Notes under the pieces: generated by a model
Databases searched by the model: none
Told to the model about the DNA's origin: nothing
The model's input: the letters and a program-made list of their open reading frames with translations, nothing else
In this document: positions 1-8,061 of the stretch, one piece after another
Numbering within the stretch: the first letter of the stretch is position 1
Layout of the letters: every line of letters begins with the position of its first letter
Source of the DNA: CAZBSE01 sp964610385
GTDB lineage: Bacteria > Actinomycetota > Humimicrobiia > Humimicrobiales > Humimicrobiaceae
Direction: 5' to 3'
Length of the DNA: 64,000 nucleotides
NCBI GenBank assembly: GCA_964610385.1
Contig: CAZSXW010000001.1
Span: forward strand, 62,001 to 126,000
Program-made: the position numbers and the translations under genes

Positions 1-502
1 CACTTATAATATTTATTACCCTAAACAACTTTATTTCTTCCAGAGCTCCGGCAGAAATACTGCTTAGTCTCTTATTTACAGAAACGCTTCTTCTTTTAGG
101 TATAATTATCCCTTCACAATCGAATGCAGCGCAGTTTCTTATTATCGAACCGAAATTTCCCACATCAGTTACGCCATCTAAGATAACCAGCTTTTCTCCA
201 CCAAGACTTTCACTGCTTAAGAACTGCTCCAGGTCATAATAATTATATGGAGATACACGGGCAATAATACCCTGGGAGTTGACATTTTTAGAAGAAAAGC
301 TGTCAAACCTGGCAGATTCGAGTTCAATAATTCTTATATCTCTGCTTGCGGCTTTCTGAATAATCTTCTGTATTTTTAATCCCTTTTTTCTATTTCTGTC
401 GAGTATGATTTCATATATCTTTCTTCTACCTGCGTTTTTGGTCACCAGTGAAAAAACTGAATTTATACCGGATAAATACTCATGACCTGTTTTTTTATCC
501 AT
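1..502 (-). CDS. rlmB: 23S rRNA 2'-O-methyltransferase RlmB, TrmH/SpoU family (3' end cut by window edge)
   Basis: About 167 residues are present; the C-terminal part lies beyond base 1. Residues 1-85 look like the L30e-like substrate-binding domain of the SpoU family. The SPOUT methyltransferase domain then begins, with motif 1 DVGNFGSIIRN (N116, R122). The family methylates a ribose in large-subunit rRNA (Gm2251 in E. coli) using S-adenosylmethionine. It sits 45 bp downstream of cysS, as in the Bacillota order cysE-cysS-mrnC-rlmB; no mrnC (mini-RNase III) lies between them here. ATG at 502 is the first start after the cysS stop. The exact rRNA target cannot be read from the sequence; another TrmH-family enzyme is possible. 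Confidence 0.88.
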   Translation of the reverse strand, partial: MDKKTGHEYLSGINSVFSLVTKNAGRRKIYEIILDRNRKKGLKIQKIIQKAASRDIRIIELESARFDSFSSKNVNSQGIIARVSPYNYYDLEQFLSSESLGGEKLVILDGVTDVGNFGSIIRNCAAFDCEGIIIPKRRSVSVNKRLSSISAGALEEIKLFRVINIIS

Positions 503-547
503 TGTTTTCTTGCTTATTTGAATTTATCATATATCTATGTGCAGCTT

Positions 548-2047
548 TTAATCGCCACCATTTTCCCTGAGTTTCCAGATGGTGCCTTCTTTTCTATCCT
601 CAAGTATTACACCTTTAAGTTGAAGGTATTTCCTGATTTCATCAGCTTTTTTAAAATCTTTATTATCCCTGGCTGTTTCCCTTTCCTTTATCAGTTTTTC
701 TATCTCCTGTCTTTTGATCTTAACCCTGCCTTCTATATTCTTCGCTGCCCCCGAAATTTCGCTTTTAAAACACAGTCCCAGTATCTCACCCAGCTTTTTT
801 ATCTTATCAAATGCACTGGAAAGGCTGTCCTTCATAGAAGCACCGATCCTAAAATCCGGTTTTTGAATAATACTGTTTATGCTTTTAACAAATTCAAATA
901 TATCGCCTATTGCCCTTGCTGAATTAAAGTCATCATCCATAGATTTTTTAAAGTCATCTTCAAGTCTTGTAGTGAAAGAGCCGAGTTTTAATATAATATT
1001 ACTATCTTCTTCTCTTACGGTATCACTGCCTGATAGCTTTTCTGCCTGCTCTATTAAAAATTTTATATTTCCCATAGTATTTGTAATTTTTTCCACAGCT
1101 TTTTCAGCCTCATTAAGTTTTTTCATGCTGAATTCCAGAGGGCTCCTGTAATGTGTCGAAAGAATATACATTTTGATAGTCTCAGGAGAAAAGATTTTTA
1201 GCAGATTTTTCAGTACCCAATTTTTTTTCAAACCCAGAGACTTAGACATCTTCCCTGCTTTTACTTCAATCATACCGTTGTGCATCCAGTATCTGACAAA
1301 ATCTCCCACCTCCGGAAAGGCAGCCTCAGATTGTGCAATCTCATTTTCGTGGTGGGGGAATATCAGATCTATTCCGCCGCCGTGAATATCAATACTTCTG
1401 CCCAGCAAGGCAGTCGACATTGCAGAACATTCAATATGCCATCCAGGTCTTCCCTTGCCCCATGGACTGTCCCAGGACGGTTCACCTTCCTTAGCCTTCT
1501 TCCATAAGGCAAAATCAATACTGTTTCTTTTTTCAAAATCATTTTCACCGATATCCTTCATCTCAGCTATATTCTGCCTTGAAAGTTTTCCATAATCGGC
1601 GAATTTACTTACTTCAAAATAAACATTGCCGTCCACTTCATAACCATAACCATTCTCCATTATCTTTTTTATTATATTTATTATTCCGGGAATCATCTCC
1701 GTTGCCAGCGGCATGTTAGTGAAACCGCCTATCTTTAAGTTTTCCAAATCTTCAAGGAATGCCTTTATATACCTGTCAGTTATCACTCTGCAGTCGACTT
1801 TTTCTTCATTTGCCTTTTTTATTATTTTATCCTCGATGTCTGTAATATTCTGTACATATTCCACTTTATAACCAGAAAACTCCAGGTAATTTCTGACCAT
1901 ATTAAATACAATAATTGGCCTGGAATTACCCACGGATATATAGTTATAAACAGTAGGGCCGCAGACATACATTCTGACTTTCCCGCTTTCTATCGGCTTA
2001 AATAGTTCTTTTTTCCTGTGCAAGGTATTATAGACTTTTAAACTCAA
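548..2047 (-). CDS. cysS: cysteinyl-tRNA synthetase with altered HIGH motif
   Basis: 499 residues, normal for class Ia CysRS, which charges tRNA-Cys in the cytosol. The Zn ligands are in place: C29 in YVCGPTVYNY, C207 in HIECSAM, H232 and E236 in FPHHENE. KMSKS is intact at 266-270. The HIGH box, usually HIGN in bacterial CysRS, reads SVGN at 38-41, so the first histidine is replaced by serine. The start is TTG with an AGGAGG Shine-Dalgarno at 2054-2059 that overlaps a hairpin. It is transcribed between cysE and rlmB. The rest of the protein looks intact, so this is read as a functional enzyme with a divergent motif rather than a pseudogene. Confidence 0.95.
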   Translation of the reverse strand: MSLKVYNTLHRKKELFKPIESGKVRMYVCGPTVYNYISVGNSRPIIVFNMVRNYLEFSGYKVEYVQNITDIEDKIIKKANEEKVDCRVITDRYIKAFLEDLENLKIGGFTNMPLATEMIPGIINIIKKIMENGYGYEVDGNVYFEVSKFADYGKLSRQNIAEMKDIGENDFEKRNSIDFALWKKAKEGEPSWDSPWGKGRPGWHIECSAMSTALLGRSIDIHGGGIDLIFPHHENEIAQSEAAFPEVGDFVRYWMHNGMIEVKAGKMSKSLGLKKNWVLKNLLKIFSPETIKMYILSTHYRSPLEFSMKKLNEAEKAVEKITNTMGNIKFLIEQAEKLSGSDTVREEDSNIILKLGSFTTRLEDDFKKSMDDDFNSARAIGDIFEFVKSINSIIQKPDFRIGASMKDSLSSAFDKIKKLGEILGLCFKSEISGAAKNIEGRVKIKRQEIEKLIKERETARDNKDFKKADEIRKYLQLKGVILEDRKEGTIWKLRENGGD

Positions 2048-2050
2048 TAC

Positions 2051-2072
2051 CTGCCTCCTGATATTCAGGCAG
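2051..2072 (-). promoter_or_regulatory. hairpin covering the cysS ribosome binding site
   Basis: Arms CTGCC (2051-2055) and GGCAG (2068-2072), with a nested CCTGA/TCAGG pair, fold over the AGGAGG of cysS. cysS starts with the weak codon TTG six bases further on. The sequence shows the pairing; translational control is inferred. No T-box specifier or antiterminator is visible upstream. Confidence 0.4.
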
Positions 2073-2121
2073 TAATTACCATGTTTGAAATAATAAAATT
2101 TGAATTATACTGCTTCGGATT

Positions 2122-2775
2122 CTACTTTTTCTTCTTTCGGGTCTTCCTTATTTCCTTTTCCAGAAATTCTATCCTGGCACAACAGTCACTTAAAATCTCA
2201 TTTATTGGGTCGGGTAAGTTCATTCTATGAAATTCATCAGAAAGCACTTTCTCCCCGCCTATTTTTACGATCCTTCCCGGGATACCAACTACTGTACAAT
2301 TATCGGGTACTGATTTTACAACCACTGCTCCTGCTCCGATAATCACATTGTTTCCTATTGCAATAGAACCCAGTACCTTTGCTCCAGCAGATATGACCAC
2401 ATTATCACCAATAGTAGGGTGCCGCTTTCCCTTTTCCTTTCCTGTCCCTCCAAGGGTCACTCCCTGGTAAAGTGTGACATTATCACCGATTTCAGAAGTC
2501 TCCCCTATCACTACACCCATGCCATGGTCTATGAAAAAACCTTTTCCGATCTTCGCCCCCGGGTGGATCTCAATGCCGGTAAAAAATTTACTGCTCTGGG
2601 ATATCCAGCGGGGAAAGAAGGGAACTCTTTTCTTGCGAAGCCAGTGGGCTATCCTGTGATTTATAACCGCATGTACTCCTGAGTAAGTAAATAAAATTTC
2701 AAGAGTACTTACGGCAGCAGGATCTCTTTCTTTCGCAGATTTTATCAGTTCTTTTAATTCAGCTATAAGTCCCAT
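2122..2775 (-). CDS. cysE: serine O-acetyltransferase
   Basis: 217 residues. It makes O-acetylserine from serine and acetyl-CoA, the first step of cysteine synthesis. An N-terminal helical part (1-65) is followed by a left-handed beta-helix of hexapeptide repeats (about 65-190), including the acetyltransferase stretch IDHGMGVVIGE with the catalytic His-Asp type site and GVTLGGTGKEKGKRHP. The length fits the short CysE/EpsC type of Gram-positive bacteria. It lies 74 bp upstream of cysS, linking cysteine synthesis to tRNA charging. A sigma-70 promoter candidate lies about 105 bp upstream. The last residues (RKTRKKKK) are strongly basic. Confidence 0.94.
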   Translation of the reverse strand: MGLIAELKELIKSAKERDPAAVSTLEILFTYSGVHAVINHRIAHWLRKKRVPFFPRWISQSSKFFTGIEIHPGAKIGKGFFIDHGMGVVIGETSEIGDNVTLYQGVTLGGTGKEKGKRHPTIGDNVVISAGAKVLGSIAIGNNVIIGAGAVVVKSVPDNCTVVGIPGRIVKIGGEKVLSDEFHRMNLPDPINEILSDCCARIEFLEKEIRKTRKKKK

Positions 2776-2880
2776 AATTCAACCTACCATAATAACATAA
2801 TATCTTTTATATATTTTAAAGTCTGATTTACTCTTTGTATACATTTTTTTATATTTATGCCACTTGCAATTATCTTATTC

Positions 2881-2909
2881 ATTAAAATCTATATTTTTAT
2901 TATTGTCAA
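2881..2909 (-). promoter_or_regulatory. sigma-70 promoter for cysE-cysS-rlmB
   Basis: On the minus strand TTGACA (2909-2904), 17 bases, then TTTAAT (2886-2881), five of six matches to TATAAT. It lies in the 278-bp gap between ispF and cysE, oriented to read cysE. No riboswitch was recognised in the leader. Confidence 0.55.
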
Positions 2910-3053
2910 AAGGATCTAGTCAGTCCTTAAGCATATCTAAAGCTAATTTTCTGTATATTGCAGCCCTTGTATTTCCATATGAAGATTTATTGTGGGGATT
3001 AGGCAAATCTAAAACAGGGAATCATATACCATGCTGTCAAAAACATAAAGACT

Positions 3054-3521
3054 TTATTTTAGCAGAACTACACACTGCGCGGCAATTCCCTCTTCTCTTC
3101 CGCAGAATCCAAGACCTTCCGTAGTAGTCGCTTTAATATTTACAATGTTTTGTTTTATATTAAGAACTCCGGCTATATTTTTTTTCATTTCATTAAAATA
3201 CTTAGAAACATTCGGCTCCTGCACTATCAAGATCAAATCCACGTTTACAATTTCCAGGCCCCTTTTTTCCATTTTTTTCCTTACCTCATCCAGCAGAAGA
3301 AGACTTGATATGTCCTTGTATTTTTCATCACTATCCGGAAAATGAACTCCTATATCACCCAGGCCGCAGGCACCCAAAATAGCATCCATCAAAGCATGAA
3401 CAAGAACATCAGCATCGGAATACCCAACCAATCCCATATGATGGTCTATCTCAACCCCTCCAAGTATTAATTTCCTGCCCGCTTTGAAAGCATGGACATC
3501 AAATCCTAATCCGATCCTCAT
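3054..3521 (-). CDS. ispF: 2-C-methyl-D-erythritol 2,4-cyclodiphosphate synthase
   Basis: 155 residues, the usual length. It forms MEcPP in the non-mevalonate isoprenoid pathway. The metal ligands D8, H10 (GFDVHAF) and H42 (YSDADVLVHALMDA) are all present, as is the C-terminal TTTEGLGFCGREEGIAA block. It follows ispD by 38 bp in the same direction, so two steps of the MEP pathway are encoded together, the usual arrangement in Bacillota where ispDF may even be fused. Confidence 0.96.
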   Translation of the reverse strand: MRIGLGFDVHAFKAGRKLILGGVEIDHHMGLVGYSDADVLVHALMDAILGACGLGDIGVHFPDSDEKYKDISSLLLLDEVRKKMEKRGLEIVNVDLILIVQEPNVSKYFNEMKKNIAGVLNIKQNIVNIKATTTEGLGFCGREEGIAAQCVVLLK

Positions 3522-3559
3522 AAAACTCCGATCTTTTAAAAAAATTTTTCATTTTACGG

Positions 3560-4270
3560 TTATTTCCTGTTGTTCTTGGTTATAATAAGCTCTGCCAAAA
3601 ATAAGTCAATAGGAGTAGTTATTTTTATATTCTCATGCCTGCCCCTTACAATATTGACCTTATAGTTCATTCTCTCAACCAGACAGGCATCATCTGTACC
3701 GGTAAAATCATCTTTTCTTGCTTTATTATGAGCTTTTAAAATAATATCATAAAAGAAAACCTGCGGGGTCTGAGCATTCCATATCTTATCCCTTGAGATA
3801 GTCCTATCGATGCTGTTCTTACTGATCATCTTTATGGTCTCCCGCGCCGATGCGGCCATTATCACGCCTTTTACCGAAGAGTCCTTTTTGTTTTCTCTTA
3901 TCAGAGTATTGATCAACAAATCTATCTCCTCGGGAGTAATAAGTGGCCTTACACCATCATGAATAGAAACTATCTTAGTATTGCGGGGGACTTCTACAAG
4001 AGCATTATAAACAGATTCCTGTCTGCTGCTGCCGCCTGTGACTAATTTTTTTACCTTGTCAAAGGCATATCTCTCAATTATATTCTTACGGCAAAATTCT
4101 ATATTATCTTTAGGTACTGAAATATATATTTCTTTTATCTTTGAAGACTTTTGAAAGGCACTAATAGTATGAGCTAATATTGGTTTACCATATATATTCA
4201 TAAACTGCTTGCTGATATTCCCTTTTAACCTGGTTCCCTTTCCAGCTGCTGTAATTATCGCTACATTCAT
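3560..4270 (-). CDS. ispD: 2-C-methyl-D-erythritol 4-phosphate cytidylyltransferase
   Basis: 236 residues. It couples MEP to CTP in the non-mevalonate isoprenoid pathway. The N-terminal nucleotide-binding signature AAGKGTRL (8-15) and the SKQ triad (20-22; P-K-Q in most homologues) are present, followed by the SIHDGVRPLI and GTDDACLVER stretches of the family. It lies 84 bp downstream of disA and directly upstream of ispF. Confidence 0.95.
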   Translation of the reverse strand: MNVAIITAAGKGTRLKGNISKQFMNIYGKPILAHTISAFQKSSKIKEIYISVPKDNIEFCRKNIIERYAFDKVKKLVTGGSSRQESVYNALVEVPRNTKIVSIHDGVRPLITPEEIDLLINTLIRENKKDSSVKGVIMAASARETIKMISKNSIDRTISRDKIWNAQTPQVFFYDIILKAHNKARKDDFTGTDDACLVERMNYKVNIVRGRHENIKITTPIDLFLAELIITKNNRK

Positions 4271-4354
4271 AAGTTATTATCACTACTATTAATTTGAAAA
4301 ACCGCTTACTACTGAATATATAAGTTTAATAATTAAACAATATCCTGTTAAACG

Positions 4355-5473
4355 CTATATTTTAATTTTTGGGAATGTTCCTCCTTTTCTATCATACAGT
4401 TCGTTATATAGGTAGTATTCTGAAAACTTCTTTAATCTATCAAACAAAGCTTTAGCATTGGCTTTTCCCATACCTTCGACTTCAGCTAAATTTTCTACAT
4501 TTGCATTTAGAATATTTTTTAAATTACCAAACTTATTGATTAAATTAATAATTATTGGTTGAGGAAGTCTCCTTACTTCAGTGATTATTCTAAGTCCTCT
4601 TGGATGTACATTGAACTCCTTTAGATTTCCCTCAACTTTATAGCCCAGAATCTTTGCGATATTATTTAAATCAAGCAGCTTTTCGGCACTGAGCTGGTTT
4701 ATCCTTTCTCTTATATCGAACGGTTCACCAGCGACATTATGATTTGCATAATCACTTATTATATTCAATGAATCACTGCCAACATTGGCCATTAACTCCT
4801 CAACCTGCATGCTTAATAATCTTCCGTCAACACCCAGTTCATATATATATTTTTTGACTTCTTTCTCGGTTCGCTGGACGATACTTGATCTCTGAAGCAC
4901 ACCTGTCACATCGAAAAGCGTGACTATATCTTCAAGTTCCCTTATGGTCAGACTGAATTGAAGCTCATCCAGGCCTTCCTTATATTTTTCAAGCGTTTGT
5001 AATGCCTGATTCGCCTTGGATAGGACTACCCTTGGCTCTTCAAGCATATACCTGATATCGCCTTTATATATCGTGACCACATCTCTTTTCATTGAAATGG
5101 AAATAACCAGGGTATTGGTCTGCTTGGCTACTCTTTCCGCTGTCCTGTGCCTTGTACCCGTCTCGGAAGTTTTGATCTCCGGATTGGGGAAAAGGTGAGT
5201 ATTCGCATACAAAATGCGTTTGCCGTCAGAACTTAATATAATAGCACCATCCATCTTAGCAAGCTCGTAAAATTTTGTTGGAGAAAAACTGCATCCTACA
5301 TAGAAACCGCCATTTACCAGCTTCAACACTTCTTCCGAATCTCCAACAACGATCAACCCCCCTGTCCTTCCCTGAAGTATATACTCAATACCCAGCCTTA
5401 GCTCTGTTCCGGGAGCTACCTTCTTCAAGCAATTAAATAGTAATTCTTCTTCCTTTTTTTTATTCACTGTCAT
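4355..5473 (-). CDS. disA: diadenylate cyclase / DNA-integrity scanning protein DisA
   Basis: 372 residues, full length. DisA condenses two ATP to c-di-AMP and scans DNA for branched structures. The N-terminal DAC domain shows the catalytic DGA at 75-77 and the RHR of GTRHRTAER at 108-110. A helical linker and a C-terminal helix-hairpin-helix region (about 310-350, VEGMGKANAKAL) follow. It starts 6 bp after the clpC stop, so the two are co-transcribed. In Bacillus radA stands between clpC and disA; here radA is absent. Confidence 0.96.
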   Translation of the reverse strand: MTVNKKKEEELLFNCLKKVAPGTELRLGIEYILQGRTGGLIVVGDSEEVLKLVNGGFYVGCSFSPTKFYELAKMDGAIILSSDGKRILYANTHLFPNPEIKTSETGTRHRTAERVAKQTNTLVISISMKRDVVTIYKGDIRYMLEEPRVVLSKANQALQTLEKYKEGLDELQFSLTIRELEDIVTLFDVTGVLQRSSIVQRTEKEVKKYIYELGVDGRLLSMQVEELMANVGSDSLNIISDYANHNVAGEPFDIRERINQLSAEKLLDLNNIAKILGYKVEGNLKEFNVHPRGLRIITEVRRLPQPIIINLINKFGNLKNILNANVENLAEVEGMGKANAKALFDRLKKFSEYYLYNELYDRKGGTFPKIKI

Positions 5474-5479
5474 ATAAAA

Positions 5480-7945
5480 TCAAACTTTTAATACACCACT
5501 TCTACTTAACTTTTTAATCTCAAACCTCATTTTTTTATCTTTCGCACTAACTTCGATCTTTTGGCCCGACTTAACTTCGCCGCTTATCAATTTTTCGGAA
5601 ATAGGATCTTCTATCAGATTTTGTATGCATCTCCGCATAGGTCTTGCGCCCATTGTGGAATCATAGCCCTTTTCCAACAGTAGATCCTTGGCACTTTTTT
5701 TAAGTTCTATCATAATCCCCTGGAGTTCAAGCTGCTGCTGTACTCTTGACATCATCAGATCCATAATGCTGTAAATCTGCTTTTTCTGTAATTTATGAAA
5801 TACTATGACCTCATCGACCCTGTTTAAAAACTCAGGCCTGAATGCCTGCTTCAGCTCACTCATTACCTTTTCTTTTATTTCATCGTAAGAGAGATCATCA
5901 GTATTGATTTTCTTAAATCCCATAGGGGTATTTTTCTGTATTTCCCTTGCTCCCAGGTTAGAAGTCATAACAATAACAGTGTTTTTAAAATCCACTCTCT
6001 TACCCTGAGAGTCAGTAAGATGACCGTCTTCAAAGATCTGCAGTAATATATTAAAGACGTCAGGATGTGCCTTTTCAATCTCATCGAGAAGTATCACGCT
6101 ATATGGTTTTCTTCTCACCATTTCCGTAAGCTGGCCACCCTCATCATATCCCACATATCCCGGTGGTGAACCCACTAACTTTGATACTGAATGTTTTTCC
6201 ATATATTCCGACATATCGATCTGTATCAGCGCCTCTTCTTTATCAAACAAAAACTCTGCTATAGTTTTGGCAAGCTCTGTTTTTCCCACGCCTGAAGGAC
6301 CCAGGAACATAAAGGAACCTATTGGCCTTCTGGGATCCTTAAGACCGGAACGGGAACGCCTGATAGCTTTGGAAACTGTTTTTACTGCCTCATCCTGACC
6401 GATCACCCTCTTATGAAGCTCATCTTCCATTCTAAGAAGCTTGGAAGATTCACTGGAGGTAAGTTTATATACCGGGACACCAGTCCAGTTGGATAAAACT
6501 TCAGTTATTTCAACTTCACTAACTACTTCCTTACTGGTTTTTTTACTCCTTATATTGGTCTCTTCAATATTCTCCTTTTCTTTTACCAGACGCTTCTCCT
6601 TGTCACGAAGCTGGGCTGCCTTCTCAAAATCCTGCGATTCTATGGCCTTCTTCTTTTCCCTGACAGTCTTTTCAATATTTGCACTCAATTCCTTTAAATC
6701 AGGAGGAGCAGTTAAATTTCTTACCCTGACCCTGGATGCAGCCTCATCTACCAGGTCAATAGCCTTATCCGGAAGAAATCTATCTGATATATATCTATGG
6801 GATAACTTGGCAGCTGACACTATGGCATCTTCAGTTATATTAAGGCTATGAAATGCCTCATATCTGTCCTTTAATCCCTTCAAGATTTCTATAGTCTCAT
6901 AGACCGAAGGTTCATTTACAAAGATCGGCTGAAATCTCCTTTCCAGAGCCTTATCTTTTTCCACATATTTTCGGTATTCACTTACTGTAGTAGCCCCTAT
7001 AGCCTGGATCTCTCCCCTTGCCAGCATCGGTTTTAATATACTGGCGGCATCTATAGCCCCTTCAGCGGCGCCAGCGCCTACTAGTGTATGCACTTCATCA
7101 ATAAAAAGTATAATATCACCGTCATCCTTGATCTCACCCAGTACTTTTTTTAATCTTTCTTCAAAATCTCCCCTATATCTTGAACCGGCGACTAGAGCTC
7201 CAAGATCAAGTGTAAATATCTTCTTACTGGCAAGATTCGAAGGGATTTTACCTGAGCAGATAAATTGTGCCATTCCTTCAATAATGGCGGTTTTCCCCAC
7301 TCCCGATTCTCCTATAAGAATAGGATTATTTTTAGTCCTTCTGGAAAGTATCTGGATTATTCTTTCGATTTCGCTTCTCCTGCCTATCAGCGGATCAAGC
7401 TTCCCTTCCTTTGCCAGTGAAGTCAGATCTCTTCCATACTGCAGTAACATTTTAAGTGATTTTCTTTGATTCCTTACAGACTGAGATTTTTCCGGTTGAG
7501 AATAATAAGACTGCTTAGCCAGAAGTTCCTTAACTTTTTCCTTTACATTATCCTGAGTGACTCCCAGGCTGTTTAATACCCTTGCTGCTACTCCTTCTCC
7601 CTCTCTTAAGAGCCCCAGTAGAATATGTTCGGTCCCGATATAATTATGCCCCATTTGGAGAGCTTCCCTTAAAGAAAGCTCCAGAACCTTCTTTGCTCTG
7701 GGGGTAAAAGGAATATGCTCGTAAGATTCGGAAGTTCCCTCGGTCACTACATCTTTTATTGCATCCCTTATGTCCTCAAAATCAATATTAAGTTCTTCAA
7801 AGACTTTCGCTGCAATTCCTTCCTTCTCATCAATCAAACCCAGTAGTATATGCTCGGTACCTATATAGTTCTGCTTTAAGAACCTGGCCTCATCCTGGGC
7901 CTTTACAACTACTTTTCTCGCTCTTTCTGTAAATCTTTCAAACAT
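5480..7945 (-). CDS. clpC: ATP-dependent Clp protease ATP-binding subunit ClpC
   Basis: 821 residues, typical of ClpC. In order: two Clp N repeats (1-145), AAA-1 with Walker A GESGVGKT (212-219), a UVR motif in the middle domain (SQDFEKAAQLRDKEKRL), AAA-2 with Walker A GPSGVGKT near 550, and the C-terminal ClpB-D2-small domain. It unfolds substrates for ClpP in the cytosol. The usual Bacillota partners ctsR, mcsA and mcsB are not next to it. It lies 116 bp after lysS, and that gap has an imperfect inverted repeat (ATCCGG/CCGGAT) of unknown role. Confidence 0.97.
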   Translation of the reverse strand: MFERFTERARKVVVKAQDEARFLKQNYIGTEHILLGLIDEKEGIAAKVFEELNIDFEDIRDAIKDVVTEGTSESYEHIPFTPRAKKVLELSLREALQMGHNYIGTEHILLGLLREGEGVAARVLNSLGVTQDNVKEKVKELLAKQSYYSQPEKSQSVRNQRKSLKMLLQYGRDLTSLAKEGKLDPLIGRRSEIERIIQILSRRTKNNPILIGESGVGKTAIIEGMAQFICSGKIPSNLASKKIFTLDLGALVAGSRYRGDFEERLKKVLGEIKDDGDIILFIDEVHTLVGAGAAEGAIDAASILKPMLARGEIQAIGATTVSEYRKYVEKDKALERRFQPIFVNEPSVYETIEILKGLKDRYEAFHSLNITEDAIVSAAKLSHRYISDRFLPDKAIDLVDEAASRVRVRNLTAPPDLKELSANIEKTVREKKKAIESQDFEKAAQLRDKEKRLVKEKENIEETNIRSKKTSKEVVSEVEITEVLSNWTGVPVYKLTSSESSKLLRMEDELHKRVIGQDEAVKTVSKAIRRSRSGLKDPRRPIGSFMFLGPSGVGKTELAKTIAEFLFDKEEALIQIDMSEYMEKHSVSKLVGSPPGYVGYDEGGQLTEMVRRKPYSVILLDEIEKAHPDVFNILLQIFEDGHLTDSQGKRVDFKNTVIVMTSNLGAREIQKNTPMGFKKINTDDLSYDEIKEKVMSELKQAFRPEFLNRVDEVIVFHKLQKKQIYSIMDLMMSRVQQQLELQGIMIELKKSAKDLLLEKGYDSTMGARPMRRCIQNLIEDPISEKLISGEVKSGQKIEVSAKDKKMRFEIKKLSRSGVLKV

Positions 7946-8061
7946 TTAATTATTTCCCCTTAACATAGTTATCCGGATAAAATCCCGGATTAGCTTTATA
8001 CATTAATATTTTAGCATATTTAAGCAAACCAGAGTAATTAAAACAAAATCACGGCCTGGAT

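Noticed and set aside
2864..3124. An 86-codon plus-strand frame between cysE and ispF
   Set aside because: It overlaps the ispF end, has no family pattern and no clear ribosome site; it is read as a chance frame.
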